A DNA stretch of 59,714 nucleotides, from contig JAZQFH010000048.1 of assembly GCA_045539425.1 (NCBI GenBank), forward strand, positions 1 through 59,714, written 5' to 3'. Below are positions 33,142-41,269 of this stretch, one piece after another. The stretch comes from RUG14871 sp045539425. Its GTDB lineage: Bacteria > Bacillota_I > Bacilli_A > Erysipelotrichales > Erysipelotrichaceae. Position numbers and translations under genes: made by a program. Within the stretch, counting starts at the first letter, position 1. Every line of letters starts with the position of its first letter. A model generated the notes under the pieces. It worked only from the letters and a program-made list of their open reading frames with translations, made no database searches and was not told the DNA's origin.

Positions 33142-33922
33142 ATTCGCTTCTTTTGCCAAGATACGGAGCAAGCGTCAGCTTCAAACCTTTTTTTCTGCAG
33201 GCAGTAACCGTTTCCGCATCCAATCCTTCATCAGAAATGATTTCCGTAAAGTCTTCCGGAAGTCCATGAATGCTGAAGAAGACCTGGCCGAATTTGGTGT
33301 GATCCGCCAAAAGGATCGCTTCCCTGGTGATGGAAAGCACCGATGACTTCACCTTTCCGTCATTCTCTTCCGGTACACTTGCGCCGAGTTCAATATCAAA
33401 CCCCTGAGAGGAGATGAATGCCTTATCCACATGGTGATGCCGGAAGAACTCGATCGTACTGGAACTGAGAGCCGCTTCTGAGATGCGGCTGTAAATGCCC
33501 GGCGCCAGAATGATATCGATTTTATCCTTATCGGCCAGTGTTTCAATCACCCGGACGGAATTCGTTAAAACCGTGATCTTCATGTTTTTCAGAAAACGCC
33601 CGATATTGTAACAGGTCGTACCGGAATCGATGTAAATGGAGTCCCCTTCCCTAATTCGTTTGGTTGCTTCATAGGCAATTGCCAGCTTCTCCGGCTGCGC
33701 ATTACGGTTCTTTAGGAGGAAGGAAGGTTCGCTTGCGGCACCTTCATTTAGGGAAGCTCCGCCATAATAGGTTGTTACAATCCCCTGCTTTTCCAAAACG
33801 GATAAGTCTCTGCGGATCGTCATCGGTGTTACACCGAACTTTTCCGCCAGATCAAGTACCACGACTTCTTTATCTCTGTTTAAAATATCAAATATTTCCA
33901 GTCTTCTGTTATTCGCATTCAT
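33140..33922 (-). CDS. DeoR-family transcriptional regulator
   Basis: A 260-residue repressor-type protein: N-terminal HTH (RRLEIFDILNRDKEV, FGVTPMTIRRDLSVLEKQG) and a C-terminal sugar-phosphate-sensing DeoRC domain (IYIDSGTTCYNIGRFL, VLTNS). It lies directly upstream of the GRE operon on the same strand and most likely controls it in response to a phosphorylated sugar intermediate. Start at 33922 follows GAGG; a longer frame to 33958 lacks an SD. Confidence 0.88.
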   Translation of the reverse strand: MNANNRRLEIFDILNRDKEVVVLDLAEKFGVTPMTIRRDLSVLEKQGIVTTYYGGASLNEGAASEPSFLLKNRNAQPEKLAIAYEATKRIREGDSIYIDSGTTCYNIGRFLKNMKITVLTNSVRVIETLADKDKIDIILAPGIYSRISEAALSSSTIEFFRHHHVDKAFISSQGFDIELGASVPEENDGKVKSSVLSITREAILLADHTKFGQVFFSIHGLPEDFTEIISDEGLDAETVTACRKKGLKLTLAPYLGKRSE

Positions 33923-34041
33923 ATTCGGATACCTCACCAATAATATAACAAAAAACATGTTTTTTTGACTAACATGTTGTTTCTTGTGTTATTTTCGCCA
34001 TTGTTCCATGTTTCACCCAATTGTGGGTACTGCAAGGAATA

Positions 34042-34341
34042 TCATTTCCTGTAGTTTGTTTCCTTGTCGGATAATACCCTTTCTTCGCCATTATTCAATT
34101 TCTTATAAACCGGTAGTGGAAGATCAGTTTTCCAATGATGGTCTTCTGTATCGACTTGATTGACATCCGTTAACAAATCAAGTACATTTAGATTGAAGGA
34201 ATCCTTATACGGTGTTACATACTGTGTTTCGGATTCCTTTTTAACTTTTTCAATATCAACTGATGTCGCCTTATGTAACTTAGGTCTGAATTTAGGATTT
34301 TCTCTTCCTTTCGATTCTTCTGTAGTTATTTTAACAAGATA
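34042..34341 (-). pseudogene. Startless 99-codon reading-frame remnant
   Basis: An open frame on the minus strand between two in-frame TGA codons with no plausible start. The translation is protein-like (for example KGRENPKFRPKLHKATSVDI, VNQVDTEDHHWKTDLPLPVY) but I do not recognise it. The stretch 33923-34481 is clearly richer in A+T than its neighbours and lies at the 3' end of a tRNA array, a usual integration position. Beyond this remnant, the stretch holds only GTCGCCA-like repeats (34379-34430) and no intact gene. Confidence 0.4.
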
Positions 34342-34378
34342 TCACAGGGCTATTTGATTAGCGCTTTTTAATGGATTT

Positions 34379-34430
34379 TTGTCGCCATTTGGTCGCCACA
34401 TTTTTGTCGGCAGTACATTTTCGTGCCAAA
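34379..34430. repeat. GTCGCCA-type imperfect repeats beside the tRNA array
   Basis: GTCGCCATTTG, GTCGCCACATTT and GTCGGCAGTACATTT follow each other closely in the AT-rich stretch next to tRNA-Gly. They resemble decayed recombination or attachment-type repeats, but no integrase is present. Confidence 0.35.
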
Positions 34431-34452
34431 GCAACGCAATAAAGCATAAAAA

Positions 34453-34470
34453 AGAGGTCTTTCGACCTCT
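34453..34470 (-). terminator. Terminator of tRNA array 2
   Basis: AGAGGTCGAAAGACCTCT with TTTTTT on the minus strand, just past tRNA-Gly. Confidence 0.87.
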
Positions 34471-34481
34471 GCTTTTCGTCA

Positions 34482-34555
34482 TGGAGCGGATGAGGGGAAT
34501 CGAACCCCCGTAATCAGCTTGGAAGGCTGGGATTCTACCATTGAACTACATCCGC
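34482..34555 (-). tRNA. tRNA-Gly(TCC)
   Basis: 74 bases with CCA, acceptor GCGGATG, anticodon TCC in CCTTCCAAG. Last gene of a five-tRNA array. Confidence 0.95.
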
Positions 34556-34564
34556 AAATCAAAG

Positions 34565-34640
34565 TGGTGACCCGCCGGGAACTCGAATCCCGGACCCCCT
34601 GATTAAAAGTCAGATGCTCTACCGACTGAGCTAGCGGGTC
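34565..34640 (-). tRNA. tRNA-Lys(TTT)
   Basis: 76 bases with CCA, acceptor GACCCGC, anticodon loop CTTTTAA. Confidence 0.95.
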
Positions 34641-34653
34641 ATGTGTTTCAAAC

Positions 34654-34728
34654 TGGCTGGGGTACCTGGACTCGAACCAGGGAATGAGAGAGTCAAAGTC
34701 TCTTGCCTTGCCACTTGGCTACACCCCA
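34654..34728 (-). tRNA. tRNA-Gln(TTG)
   Basis: 75 bases with CCA, acceptor TGGGGTG, anticodon loop CTTTGAC. Confidence 0.95.
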
Positions 34729-34739
34729 ACATAAGAAAA

Positions 34740-34824
34740 TGGTGGAGAGGAGTGGATTTGAACCACCGAACCCGTTGGGAGCTGATTTACAGTCAGCCGC
34801 GTTTGGCCACTTCGCTACCTCTCC
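34740..34824 (-). tRNA. tRNA-Tyr(GTA)
   Basis: 85 bases with CCA, acceptor GGAGAGG, anticodon GTA in CTGTAAA and the expected long variable arm. Confidence 0.95.
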
Positions 34825-34831
34825 ACATTCA

Positions 34832-34908
34832 TGGTGCCGACTATAGGAATCGAACCTACAACCTACTGATTACAAATCAGTTGCTCTGCCTGGTTGAGCT
34901 AAGTCGGC
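34832..34908 (-). tRNA. tRNA-Thr(TGT)
   Basis: 77 bases with CCA, acceptor GCCGACT, anticodon TGT in TTTGTAA. First gene of the array, behind a promoter-like TTGAAA-N17-TAGTAT. Confidence 0.95.
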
Positions 34909-35033
34909 GCTTGCACTTATCAGCGCTTATTTATACTATCACAGAAAAAAGATGTTTTCAATACGGTTTTTAAAAAAATCTCTCTTTCCCAGGTGCTATA
35001 ATTAAATGTAGTCAGACATGGAGGTGAGCACTC

Positions 35034-35894
35034 ATGAGTCTCTTTATCATTACCGGAATGAGCGGAGCCGGGAAATCCCAGGCAATTGATGCCCTTGAGG
35101 ATATCGGTTTTTACTGTATCGACAATCTTCCGCCGCAGTTTTTAGCACCGATCACTACCCTCTCCAAAGAGACGGCAACCGGGAAAAACCTGGCCATCGT
35201 GATTGACTCCCGCAGCCGGGAAATGTTTGCACAGTTTGAAAATGAAATTCAGCTGTTAAAAAAGCAGAAGGTTGATTTCAAACTGATCTTTATTGACTGT
35301 TCCGATGAAGAGCTGCTCAACCGCTACAAGGAGACCCGGCGGAAACATCCGTTAATGGACAGTAACAACAACAGTCTGGAAAGCGCAATCGAACGGGAGA
35401 GAAAGATGATCAGCAGTGCCCGGAATGATGCGGACTATATCATTGATACCACCTTCACCACTGCCAAGCGATTCCGCCAGCAGCTGATGGACATTATCGG
35501 AGAAGCTCCGCTTTCCCGTATGCAGATCAAGCTGGTCTCGTTTGGATACAAGTTCGGCATCCCGTCGGATGCGGATATCGTCTTTGATGTCAGATGTCTT
35601 CCGAACCCCTTCTATATTCCGGAGCTGAAACACAAAACCGGTCTGGATCAGGAAGTATATGATTACGTTTTCTCCTTTGAGGAAGCCAGAAAGATTGCCG
35701 CAAAACTGCTGGACCTGTTACAGTATGCCATCCCGATGTATCTGGAGGAAGGCAAGACACAGCTGGTCATCGCCTTGGGCTGTACCGGCGGCAAGCACCG
35801 TTCCATCTCCTTTGTAAGGTATCTGGCGGAGGAACTGAAATTCCCGAACATCAGTGTCATCACTTCCCATCGGGATTTTGACCGCAAGGACTGA
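35034..35894 (+). CDS. rapZ: RapZ/YvcJ nucleotide-binding regulator
   Basis: A 286-residue P-loop protein. Walker A is GMSGAGKS at residues 8-15. The C-terminal domain carries SFGYKFGIPSDADIVFDVRCLPNP and ALGCTGGKHRS, fully typical of the family. In E. coli RapZ guides RNase E-dependent decay of the GlmZ small RNA; in Bacillus YvcJ affects competence and envelope functions. Here it is alone, without the usual yvcK/whiA partners. SD GGAGGTGAG and a TATAAT box lie upstream. Confidence 0.92.
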   Translation: MSLFIITGMSGAGKSQAIDALEDIGFYCIDNLPPQFLAPITTLSKETATGKNLAIVIDSRSREMFAQFENEIQLLKKQKVDFKLIFIDCSDEELLNRYKETRRKHPLMDSNNNSLESAIERERKMISSARNDADYIIDTTFTTAKRFRQQLMDIIGEAPLSRMQIKLVSFGYKFGIPSDADIVFDVRCLPNPFYIPELKHKTGLDQEVYDYVFSFEEARKIAAKLLDLLQYAIPMYLEEGKTQLVIALGCTGGKHRSISFVRYLAEELKFPNISVITSHRDFDRKD

Positions 35895-35902
35895 AACAGA
35901 TA

Positions 35903-35921
35903 AAAAGCGCTTCTGCGCTTT
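35903..35921 (+). terminator. rapZ terminator
   Basis: AAAGCGC-TTCT-GCGCTTT hairpin with T run just past the rapZ stop. Confidence 0.85.
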
Positions 35922-35923
35922 TT

Positions 35924-36550
35924 TCAGTTGATCTCGTCTTTCCAGTCCTCGTCAATGTTTTCATCCCGCATCAGGCGCGAAACCGCCTTGCTGACGCCGC
36001 TCATCATACGCTGATACCCTTCGGCTGTATTGCCGTAGTTCACGGCTCTCGCTTTGGGGATGCCGATGCTCTCCGCCGATTCTTCCGCGTCAATGTTGGC
36101 TGCCATAAACAGCACTTCCCACCCTTCTGCCTGCTTTTCTTCAAGCAGGGAGCGGATCTGCTGATAGGAATAGCGGTGCGAGCTGTTTTCCTGACCGTCT
36201 GTTGTAATTGCCAGGATCGTCTGCTTCGGCTGCAGTTCTTTCGGCAAGTAGCGGTGGATTCTGCTGATGTGCTCCACCGTATCCCCGATCGTATCCAACA
36301 GTGCCGTGCAGCCATTCGGGCAATAGTCTTTTCCCGTCAGAGCTTCAACCTTTCCGATTGGTTCTCTGTCAACGACGATACGGTGCTGATTGGAGAACAT
36401 GATGGTGGTTACCAGCGTCTCGCATTCGTCTTTTTTTCTCTCATCGATCAGCCGGTTGTATCCGCCGATCACATCATTCTCCAGTCCGTACATCGATCCG
36501 CTTTCATCCAGGATCATCACCAGTTCCACGATTTTCTTTGTTTCTTTCAT
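35924..36550 (-). CDS. VWA-domain protein
   Basis: A 208-residue protein that is one von Willebrand A domain with an intact MIDAS site: DESGS near residue 16, a Thr in NGCTALLD and Asp in TTDGQEN. No signal peptide, so cytosolic. Similar small VWA proteins occur near TerY- or macro-domain-type genes, with no firm function. Start at 36550 follows GAGAGG. The neighbouring upstream gene is separated by a terminator and encodes a domain that, as far as I recall, also accompanies such proteins. Confidence 0.82.
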   Translation of the reverse strand: MKETKKIVELVMILDESGSMYGLENDVIGGYNRLIDERKKDECETLVTTIMFSNQHRIVVDREPIGKVEALTGKDYCPNGCTALLDTIGDTVEHISRIHRYLPKELQPKQTILAITTDGQENSSHRYSYQQIRSLLEEKQAEGWEVLFMAANIDAEESAESIGIPKARAVNYGNTAEGYQRMMSGVSKAVSRLMRDENIDEDWKDEIN

Positions 36551-36604
36551 TTTTATTATCCTCTCTTTCCTTACAGTCACATCATACGTTTTTCCATAAG
36601 AAAA

Positions 36605-36632
36605 AAGGTCGCCGGGAAAGCGACTTTTTTAT
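36605..36632 (-). terminator. Terminator after the signalling operon
   Basis: AAAAGTCGC / GCGACCTTTT stem followed by T residues on the minus strand. Confidence 0.78.
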
Positions 36633-36648
36633 GGTGATGTAATTATAC

Positions 36649-37158
36649 TCAGATCAGCTTCTGATCATACTCCAGAAGCGCTTCATTGATTTTCGTAAGA
36701 TCGTAAATTCCCTCTTCCAGAAAGAAAGAGACGATCACATCCGCGAGGATGCTCTCGGAAAGCGTATAGCCTGCCTTCTCCAGCAGCCGGATTGCTTCCG
36801 CCTTGTTCATACGCAGCGCCACCGCCAGAGCAATTGCGGTTGACTTGCTGACGTGGTAGTTCTCGCGCCGTATCTTTGAGAACAGCTTACGGTCCAGATT
36901 TGCCCGCTTGTAGACATCCGTATCCTTTTCGTGCCGCTCATCGATCTGGCGGAACAGGTATTCACTGAAACTCTCGTCCAGAACAAAGCCCGGCGCCGCA
37001 CCGTATAGAGGCATGGCATTCATGCTTTGCTTACGGTAGGAAACAATCGCCTGAACCGGTTCTTCCTCACTCGCATCTTCCGCAAGCATGCATTCAACGG
37101 ATTCATCGATCCAGTGTATATCAATATATTGTCTCAGTTTCTCTTTTATCTCTGACAT
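36649..37158 (-). CDS. Helical HTH-like protein of a macro-domain-associated family
   Basis: A 169-residue soluble protein. Residues about 65-165 match a domain I recall as a C-terminal unit of Bacillota macro-domain and similar proteins: SFSEYLFRQIDERHEKDTDV, YKRANLDRKLFSKIR, STAIALAVALRM and LLEKAGYTLS. It resembles an XRE-type helical fold and may bind nucleic acid or protein. The N-terminal third is acidic and unassigned. It lies nine bases after a histidine kinase gene with its own SD (AAGGAG), so it is the last gene of the signalling operon. Confidence 0.65.
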   Translation of the reverse strand: MSEIKEKLRQYIDIHWIDESVECMLAEDASEEEPVQAIVSYRKQSMNAMPLYGAAPGFVLDESFSEYLFRQIDERHEKDTDVYKRANLDRKLFSKIRRENYHVSKSTAIALAVALRMNKAEAIRLLEKAGYTLSESILADVIVSFFLEEGIYDLTKINEALLEYDQKLI

Positions 37159-37167
37159 AACTACTCC

Positions 37168-38358
37168 TTAAAAACGTACGACCATGGTATATTCCGGCTC
37201 ATAGATGAGTTCCATCTCTCCGCCGTTGTTTTCAATAAATGACCTCAGATTCTTTAAACCCCCGCGTTCCTGCACCGGCTTTTGCGGCGGTTCGCCGTTA
37301 TGATTCAGACGCATCTGTACATGTCCGTCTTCTTCTTTGACGCTAAGACGAATCTCATCTCCGTGCGCATGTTTGATGGTGTTTGCCATAAACTCACGCA
37401 TCGTATACAGCACCATGCGCCGCCACTCCGCCTTGCGCGGAAGATTTCCGCTGATGTTCAGCCGGATTCCGAGGTCCTTCGCCGCCTGGAACATGGCGTT
37501 ATAGCCCGAATGATTCTCGGAGAAGGTTTTTTTGCCGTACATGATGGAGATCTTTTCCCAGTTCTTGCGCACTTCCATCTCATTCCGTGAAGGATCTTTC
37601 AGGTATTTCTGGGCAAGGAAAATCAGGGAAGAGAATTCATCGTGGATGCTGATGCGGGCTTTCAGGATCTCATCGGCAATCGAGGTCTCCGTAATCGTAT
37701 GGCTGAGATCCGCCAGCTGTGCCCCCTGCTGTCTCAGCTCTTCATTACGGGAGGTGAGTTCCGAACGCAGCGCTTCGATTTCCGTGATATCCGCCGCAAT
37801 CAGTTCGTACAGTTTTTCCTGCTCAAACAGAACTACATTCCTCTCGATACGGTAACACTTTCCGTCCAGCCGGATTTCCTTTTCTTTTATGAGGTTTCCG
37901 GCAATGTCATTTCCATTCCAGACTCCTCCTGTGCCGATACTGCGTATGATTTCGACCATCTTCCGGTTGACCAGCTTGATCTGTCCGTCCTCATAGTAGT
38001 ACAAAAGCCCGTCATCCAGATAATCCATTCCTTCCTTGACGGAACGGTTATCCATGACATTCCAGTAGTAATAGGATCTCAGCATGATTGCGACAAACAG
38101 AACATTGATCCCGAGCAGAGCGATGTAGGCTTCCCGGCTCAGCCATATTTCGATTTCAGAAGGATAATTCCACAGGAAAATCAGCTGCCGGTAAGTCACC
38201 ATGTTCATAACCACTGCCAGTAAAGATGCCATCATTAATGACGGACTCTTCTGACTGGACAGGAAATAGCAGGAGAAAAACATGAAGAAACAGACAAATG
38301 ACAGGATGACCAGAATCAGAACGGCTTGCGAGAGCGTCCCCAGGCTGACATACCACAT
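37168..38358 (-). CDS. Sensor histidine kinase (HisKA_3-like)
   Basis: A 396-residue membrane kinase. Three or so TM segments fill residues 8-100. A PAS-like region (about 110-195) leads into a coiled coil and the phospho-acceptor His239 in ISIHDEFSSL. The ATPase has N-box REFMANTIKHA (Asn326) and GL box ERGGLKNLR, but the usual Asp of the G1 box is replaced (NHNG). Its ATG directly follows the stop codon of the 7TM protein. Likely the catalytic partner of that protein and of the response regulator upstream. Confidence 0.82.
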   Translation of the reverse strand: MWYVSLGTLSQAVLILVILSFVCFFMFFSCYFLSSQKSPSLMMASLLAVVMNMVTYRQLIFLWNYPSEIEIWLSREAYIALLGINVLFVAIMLRSYYYWNVMDNRSVKEGMDYLDDGLLYYYEDGQIKLVNRKMVEIIRSIGTGGVWNGNDIAGNLIKEKEIRLDGKCYRIERNVVLFEQEKLYELIAADITEIEALRSELTSRNEELRQQGAQLADLSHTITETSIADEILKARISIHDEFSSLIFLAQKYLKDPSRNEMEVRKNWEKISIMYGKKTFSENHSGYNAMFQAAKDLGIRLNISGNLPRKAEWRRMVLYTMREFMANTIKHAHGDEIRLSVKEEDGHVQMRLNHNGEPPQKPVQERGGLKNLRSFIENNGGEMELIYEPEYTMVVRF

Positions 38359-39981
38359 TTATGCCACCCCCTTCAAACAGTAATCCAGATATACGGTACC
38401 GTCTTCTTCGCTTGTTTCAATGCGCCCGCGCCACTCAAACGCGTCGGAAAACACAACGTCTTTTACGCCTTCCAGTACAAAGCGGACGCTCTTCTTTTCC
38501 ATCAGTTCGGAATGGATCAGAATGCTCTTTAATTCCCCGCGGTAATTCTCATAGATATTCTCATAGATCTGCAGGATCGCATATACATCCGGATAATTCA
38601 GCTGCACAGCCTCTTCCATGGACAGGGAACAGATGATTCCCTGCTCCTGCAGTTTGAGGACAATATCATTAAACGTATAGGAAAGATCACTGGAAGTAAT
38701 CGGCTCATGGTTGAATTCCTTAATGACGATATTCGTGATGCGCTTGACATACATCATGATGGGAAGCGCCTCTCTGACACGGTCCGGATAATCCTCTTTG
38801 GAGCTCAGAAGATCATTCAGATAGATCATGTTCTTTAAGATTCTCTCATCCACCTGCTTGTAGATGGCCGTCTCCGTATCGATCATGGCTCTCTTCTGGC
38901 GGAAGAGGTTTTGTTTATTCAGAATTTCATTTTCCTTTTCCAGCTGCTCAATGGTATCCTGCAGTTCCTCATTGATCCTGTTTTCCTGCGTCAGGTCCTT
39001 TTTCCAGAGGATGTGACCGCCGTGGATCCGGCGGGAGATGATCTCGCTGTTCTTATCCGTCCGGTAATTCCCGCCGATGGCGAGATGAATCTGCTCTTTG
39101 TTTAATGGTCTGGCACTGGCGGAAGAGACATGGACCGTCTCATCGTCATGAACCAGCATTGCCGCAATGGAGGACAGTGAGAACAGCTGATCGTAGTCGG
39201 AATTCGAAGGGATCAGCCCGGTCTGAATGCAGGATTCCAGAGCGGCCGTTATGCTGAAGCAGAACACGATCGGAATGCTGACCGCGCTTCCTCCCGATAT
39301 TCTCGCATACCACGGCGTAAAGGACGCCAGGGAAACCGCACTGCCGAAGAGCAGGATCAGAATCGGGATCCAGTAAAGACGCCACTCCCCTTTCAGGTAC
39401 GTCCGCTTCATCATAAGATAAACGGACCTTAGGAAGAACTGTACGCCCCACAGTACGATCAGATAGTAGACAATTCCATAGCTGTAGTTGCTTCGATCAT
39501 AGACAGCAGCGTCAGGGAAGCGGAAAACAAGGTGATGCAGATCATTGGTAAATACCAGTAAAACCAGAACCACTCCCATAAGAAAGAAAACAAGCTGTCT
39601 TATTCTGTTGGAATACTCGATAAGGATGGAATCGGCAACATAATAGACAAGCAGCGGAATGAAGATGAAGGCGACGTAATAAAAATACCAAAGGTAGCGC
39701 TCCAGCAAAGGATACGCCGTGCTGAGATCGTATTTGATAATGACCGCAAGCAAAAGAATCTGCATCATGCCGCAGATCGTAAGGAGCAACCGCTGCCTTC
39801 TTTCATTCAGAATCCTTCTGCGGATCGTCTCTCCCCAGGCTAAAAGAATGAAGTATGCAATAAACTGACGCAGCGCATATCCCACATCGGTATGGAAGCG
39901 CCACAGAAAAAACTCCATGATAAGCGCGATACCAAAAAGCAGAATCATTTTTCCGGAACGTTTGCTGATATGGAGTTTCAT
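38359..39981 (-). CDS. 7TM-domain sensor with degenerate kinase region
   Basis: A 540-residue protein. About eight TM segments form an N-terminal region resembling the histidine-kinase 7TM domain (VFTNDLHHLVF near residue 145). A PAS-like part (about 265-330) and a coiled coil of 40-50 residues follow. The C-terminal 150 residues align in position with a DHp/ATPase but show no H-box, N-box or G-boxes, so it is probably a pseudokinase. It starts five bases after the response regulator stop and abuts the kinase gene. Confidence 0.75.
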   Translation of the reverse strand: MKLHISKRSGKMILLFGIALIMEFFLWRFHTDVGYALRQFIAYFILLAWGETIRRRILNERRQRLLLTICGMMQILLLAVIIKYDLSTAYPLLERYLWYFYYVAFIFIPLLVYYVADSILIEYSNRIRQLVFFLMGVVLVLLVFTNDLHHLVFRFPDAAVYDRSNYSYGIVYYLIVLWGVQFFLRSVYLMMKRTYLKGEWRLYWIPILILLFGSAVSLASFTPWYARISGGSAVSIPIVFCFSITAALESCIQTGLIPSNSDYDQLFSLSSIAAMLVHDDETVHVSSASARPLNKEQIHLAIGGNYRTDKNSEIISRRIHGGHILWKKDLTQENRINEELQDTIEQLEKENEILNKQNLFRQKRAMIDTETAIYKQVDERILKNMIYLNDLLSSKEDYPDRVREALPIMMYVKRITNIVIKEFNHEPITSSDLSYTFNDIVLKLQEQGIICSLSMEEAVQLNYPDVYAILQIYENIYENYRGELKSILIHSELMEKKSVRFVLEGVKDVVFSDAFEWRGRIETSEEDGTVYLDYCLKGVA

Positions 39982-39986
39982 TGGTA

Positions 39987-40610
39987 TTACTCTCCGATGA
40001 CGATGCCCGCAATTCTCGCCTGGATGGCAAGTTCCGTGCGGTTGGAGAAGCCCGTTTTCTGTAACATGTGTTTAATGTGCGTCTTGATGGTAGTGATCTC
40101 CACAAAAAGCCGCTCCGCAATTTCCTGATTGGAGAGGCCTTTTGTCATGTAGCGGAGTACCTCGATTTCCTTGTTGGTCAGCTCGTCGCTGTTGATGTTT
40201 CCCAAACGGACCGTCGGGGATTTCTCAGGGAAGACGTTTTCACCGTTCATGGTCCGATCCATGATTTCCAGAATCGTGTCCGTATTGGCTTCCTTATACC
40301 AGAAAGAATTCACGCCGATTTCTTTCGCACGCGCGATGAAAGAGACCTCCGGCATGGAAGTGACGATGATGATTTTAATATCCGGATGGGCTGTTTTGAT
40401 CTTCTGTGCGGCTTCCAGGCCATTGGAGCCGTCTTTCATGATGACGTCCATGATGACCAGTTCAATCGGATATTTGTCACAGTAAACCGGTGCAAACGCT
40501 GCACTTTCGATGGAATAGAGCACATGGTAGCTGCTGGATGATTCAATCAGCATCTCAAACAGCTGCCTCGGCATACTTTGATCTTCCACGATCAATACAT
40601 TCGTAGCCAT
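39987..40610 (-). CDS. LuxR/NarL-family response regulator
   Basis: A 207-residue regulator. The receiver has acidic pocket VEDQ, phospho-acceptor Asp55 in VIMDVIM and Lys in WYKEA. The GerE-type HTH is LTNKEIEVLRYMTKGLSNQE to RTELAIQARIAG. First gene of a four-gene operon (regulator, 7TM sensor, kinase, HTH-like protein). Start at 40610 follows AAGGAG; two TATAAT boxes lie in the 90 bases upstream. Confidence 0.92.
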   Translation of the reverse strand: MATNVLIVEDQSMPRQLFEMLIESSSSYHVLYSIESAAFAPVYCDKYPIELVIMDVIMKDGSNGLEAAQKIKTAHPDIKIIIVTSMPEVSFIARAKEIGVNSFWYKEANTDTILEIMDRTMNGENVFPEKSPTVRLGNINSDELTNKEIEVLRYMTKGLSNQEIAERLFVEITTIKTHIKHMLQKTGFSNRTELAIQARIAGIVIGE

Positions 40611-40674
40611 TGATAATTCTCCTTCCGTATTATAATTCAGAGTTCCTACCTTCATTATTATATTAGATTTCACC

Positions 40675-40710
40675 AAAAAAGACCAATATGCCCTCTCAGG
40701 GCTATTGGTC
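40675..40710 (-). terminator. Terminator of the cysK-ECF operon
   Basis: GACCAATA / TATTGGTC with an inner CCCT/AGGG stem, then TTTTTT on the minus strand. The 5' arm includes the last codons and TAG stop of the ECF gene. Confidence 0.83.
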
Positions 40711-41268
40711 CATGAAATGAAATCCTTTATAAAGTGCCTGATAGAGCAGGCTGGCGGCGATGGTGCAAAGGAAAGCATTCAGCGCCGTGACACCCGTCGT
40801 ATAAGCGAGGATAATGCTCGCCGCTTCCGCTCCCACCTTTAAGAGATACTTCTTATAGAGGTAGCCGATAATCGGGTCAAAAATGACGTTAAACACCAGG
40901 GCACATGCCGCACTGATTAATGTGATCTTACGGATCTGGGACGGATCCTGCTGCTCCCTGAGCTTCATGCGCTGTGCCAGCTTCCCGGCAATAAAGGCAA
41001 TCATGAATTTCAGAAAGAAGGTTTTCGGCGCTGAGGTGATATAGCGCGGGTCGAGCAGATCCGCGATGCTGAGTCCGATTGCTCCGGCGATACCGCCCTC
41101 AACAGGTCCGAGCAGCCAGCTGGAAAGCACGACGCAGGCATTTGCCAGATGGATCGCAACGTGACTTCCCGCTGCCAGCGGGATATTGATTTTCGCAAAA
41201 GTAAAGACAACGTAGTTGATAGCCGCAAAGATGGCAATATAACTGAGTTTTCTGATACGGTTATCCAT
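40702..41268 (-). CDS. ECF transporter S component (ECF-ribofla_trS type)
   Basis: A 188-residue, roughly five to six TM protein of the PF07155-like S-component group. HVAIHLANACVVLSSWLLGP, GAIGLSIADLLDPRY and APKTFFLKFMIAFIAGKLAQ are characteristic. Database names call the group riboflavin transporters, yet many members have other ligands. Here the gene starts one base after the cysK stop and is read with it, which hints at a sulfur-related or cofactor ligand. No ECF ATPase is in the window. Confidence 0.78.
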   Translation of the reverse strand: MDNRIRKLSYIAIFAAINYVVFTFAKINIPLAAGSHVAIHLANACVVLSSWLLGPVEGGIAGAIGLSIADLLDPRYITSAPKTFFLKFMIAFIAGKLAQRMKLREQQDPSQIRKITLISAACALVFNVIFDPIIGYLYKKYLLKVGAEAASIILAYTTGVTALNAFLCTIAASLLYQALYKGFHFMDQ

Positions 41269-41269
41269 T

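Noticed and set aside
34379..34430. CRISPR-like repeats
   Set aside because: Only three imperfect, unevenly spaced copies without spacers and no cas genes.
34641..34973. Reading frame crossing the second tRNA array
   Set aside because: The product is a translation of tRNA genes on the opposite strand.
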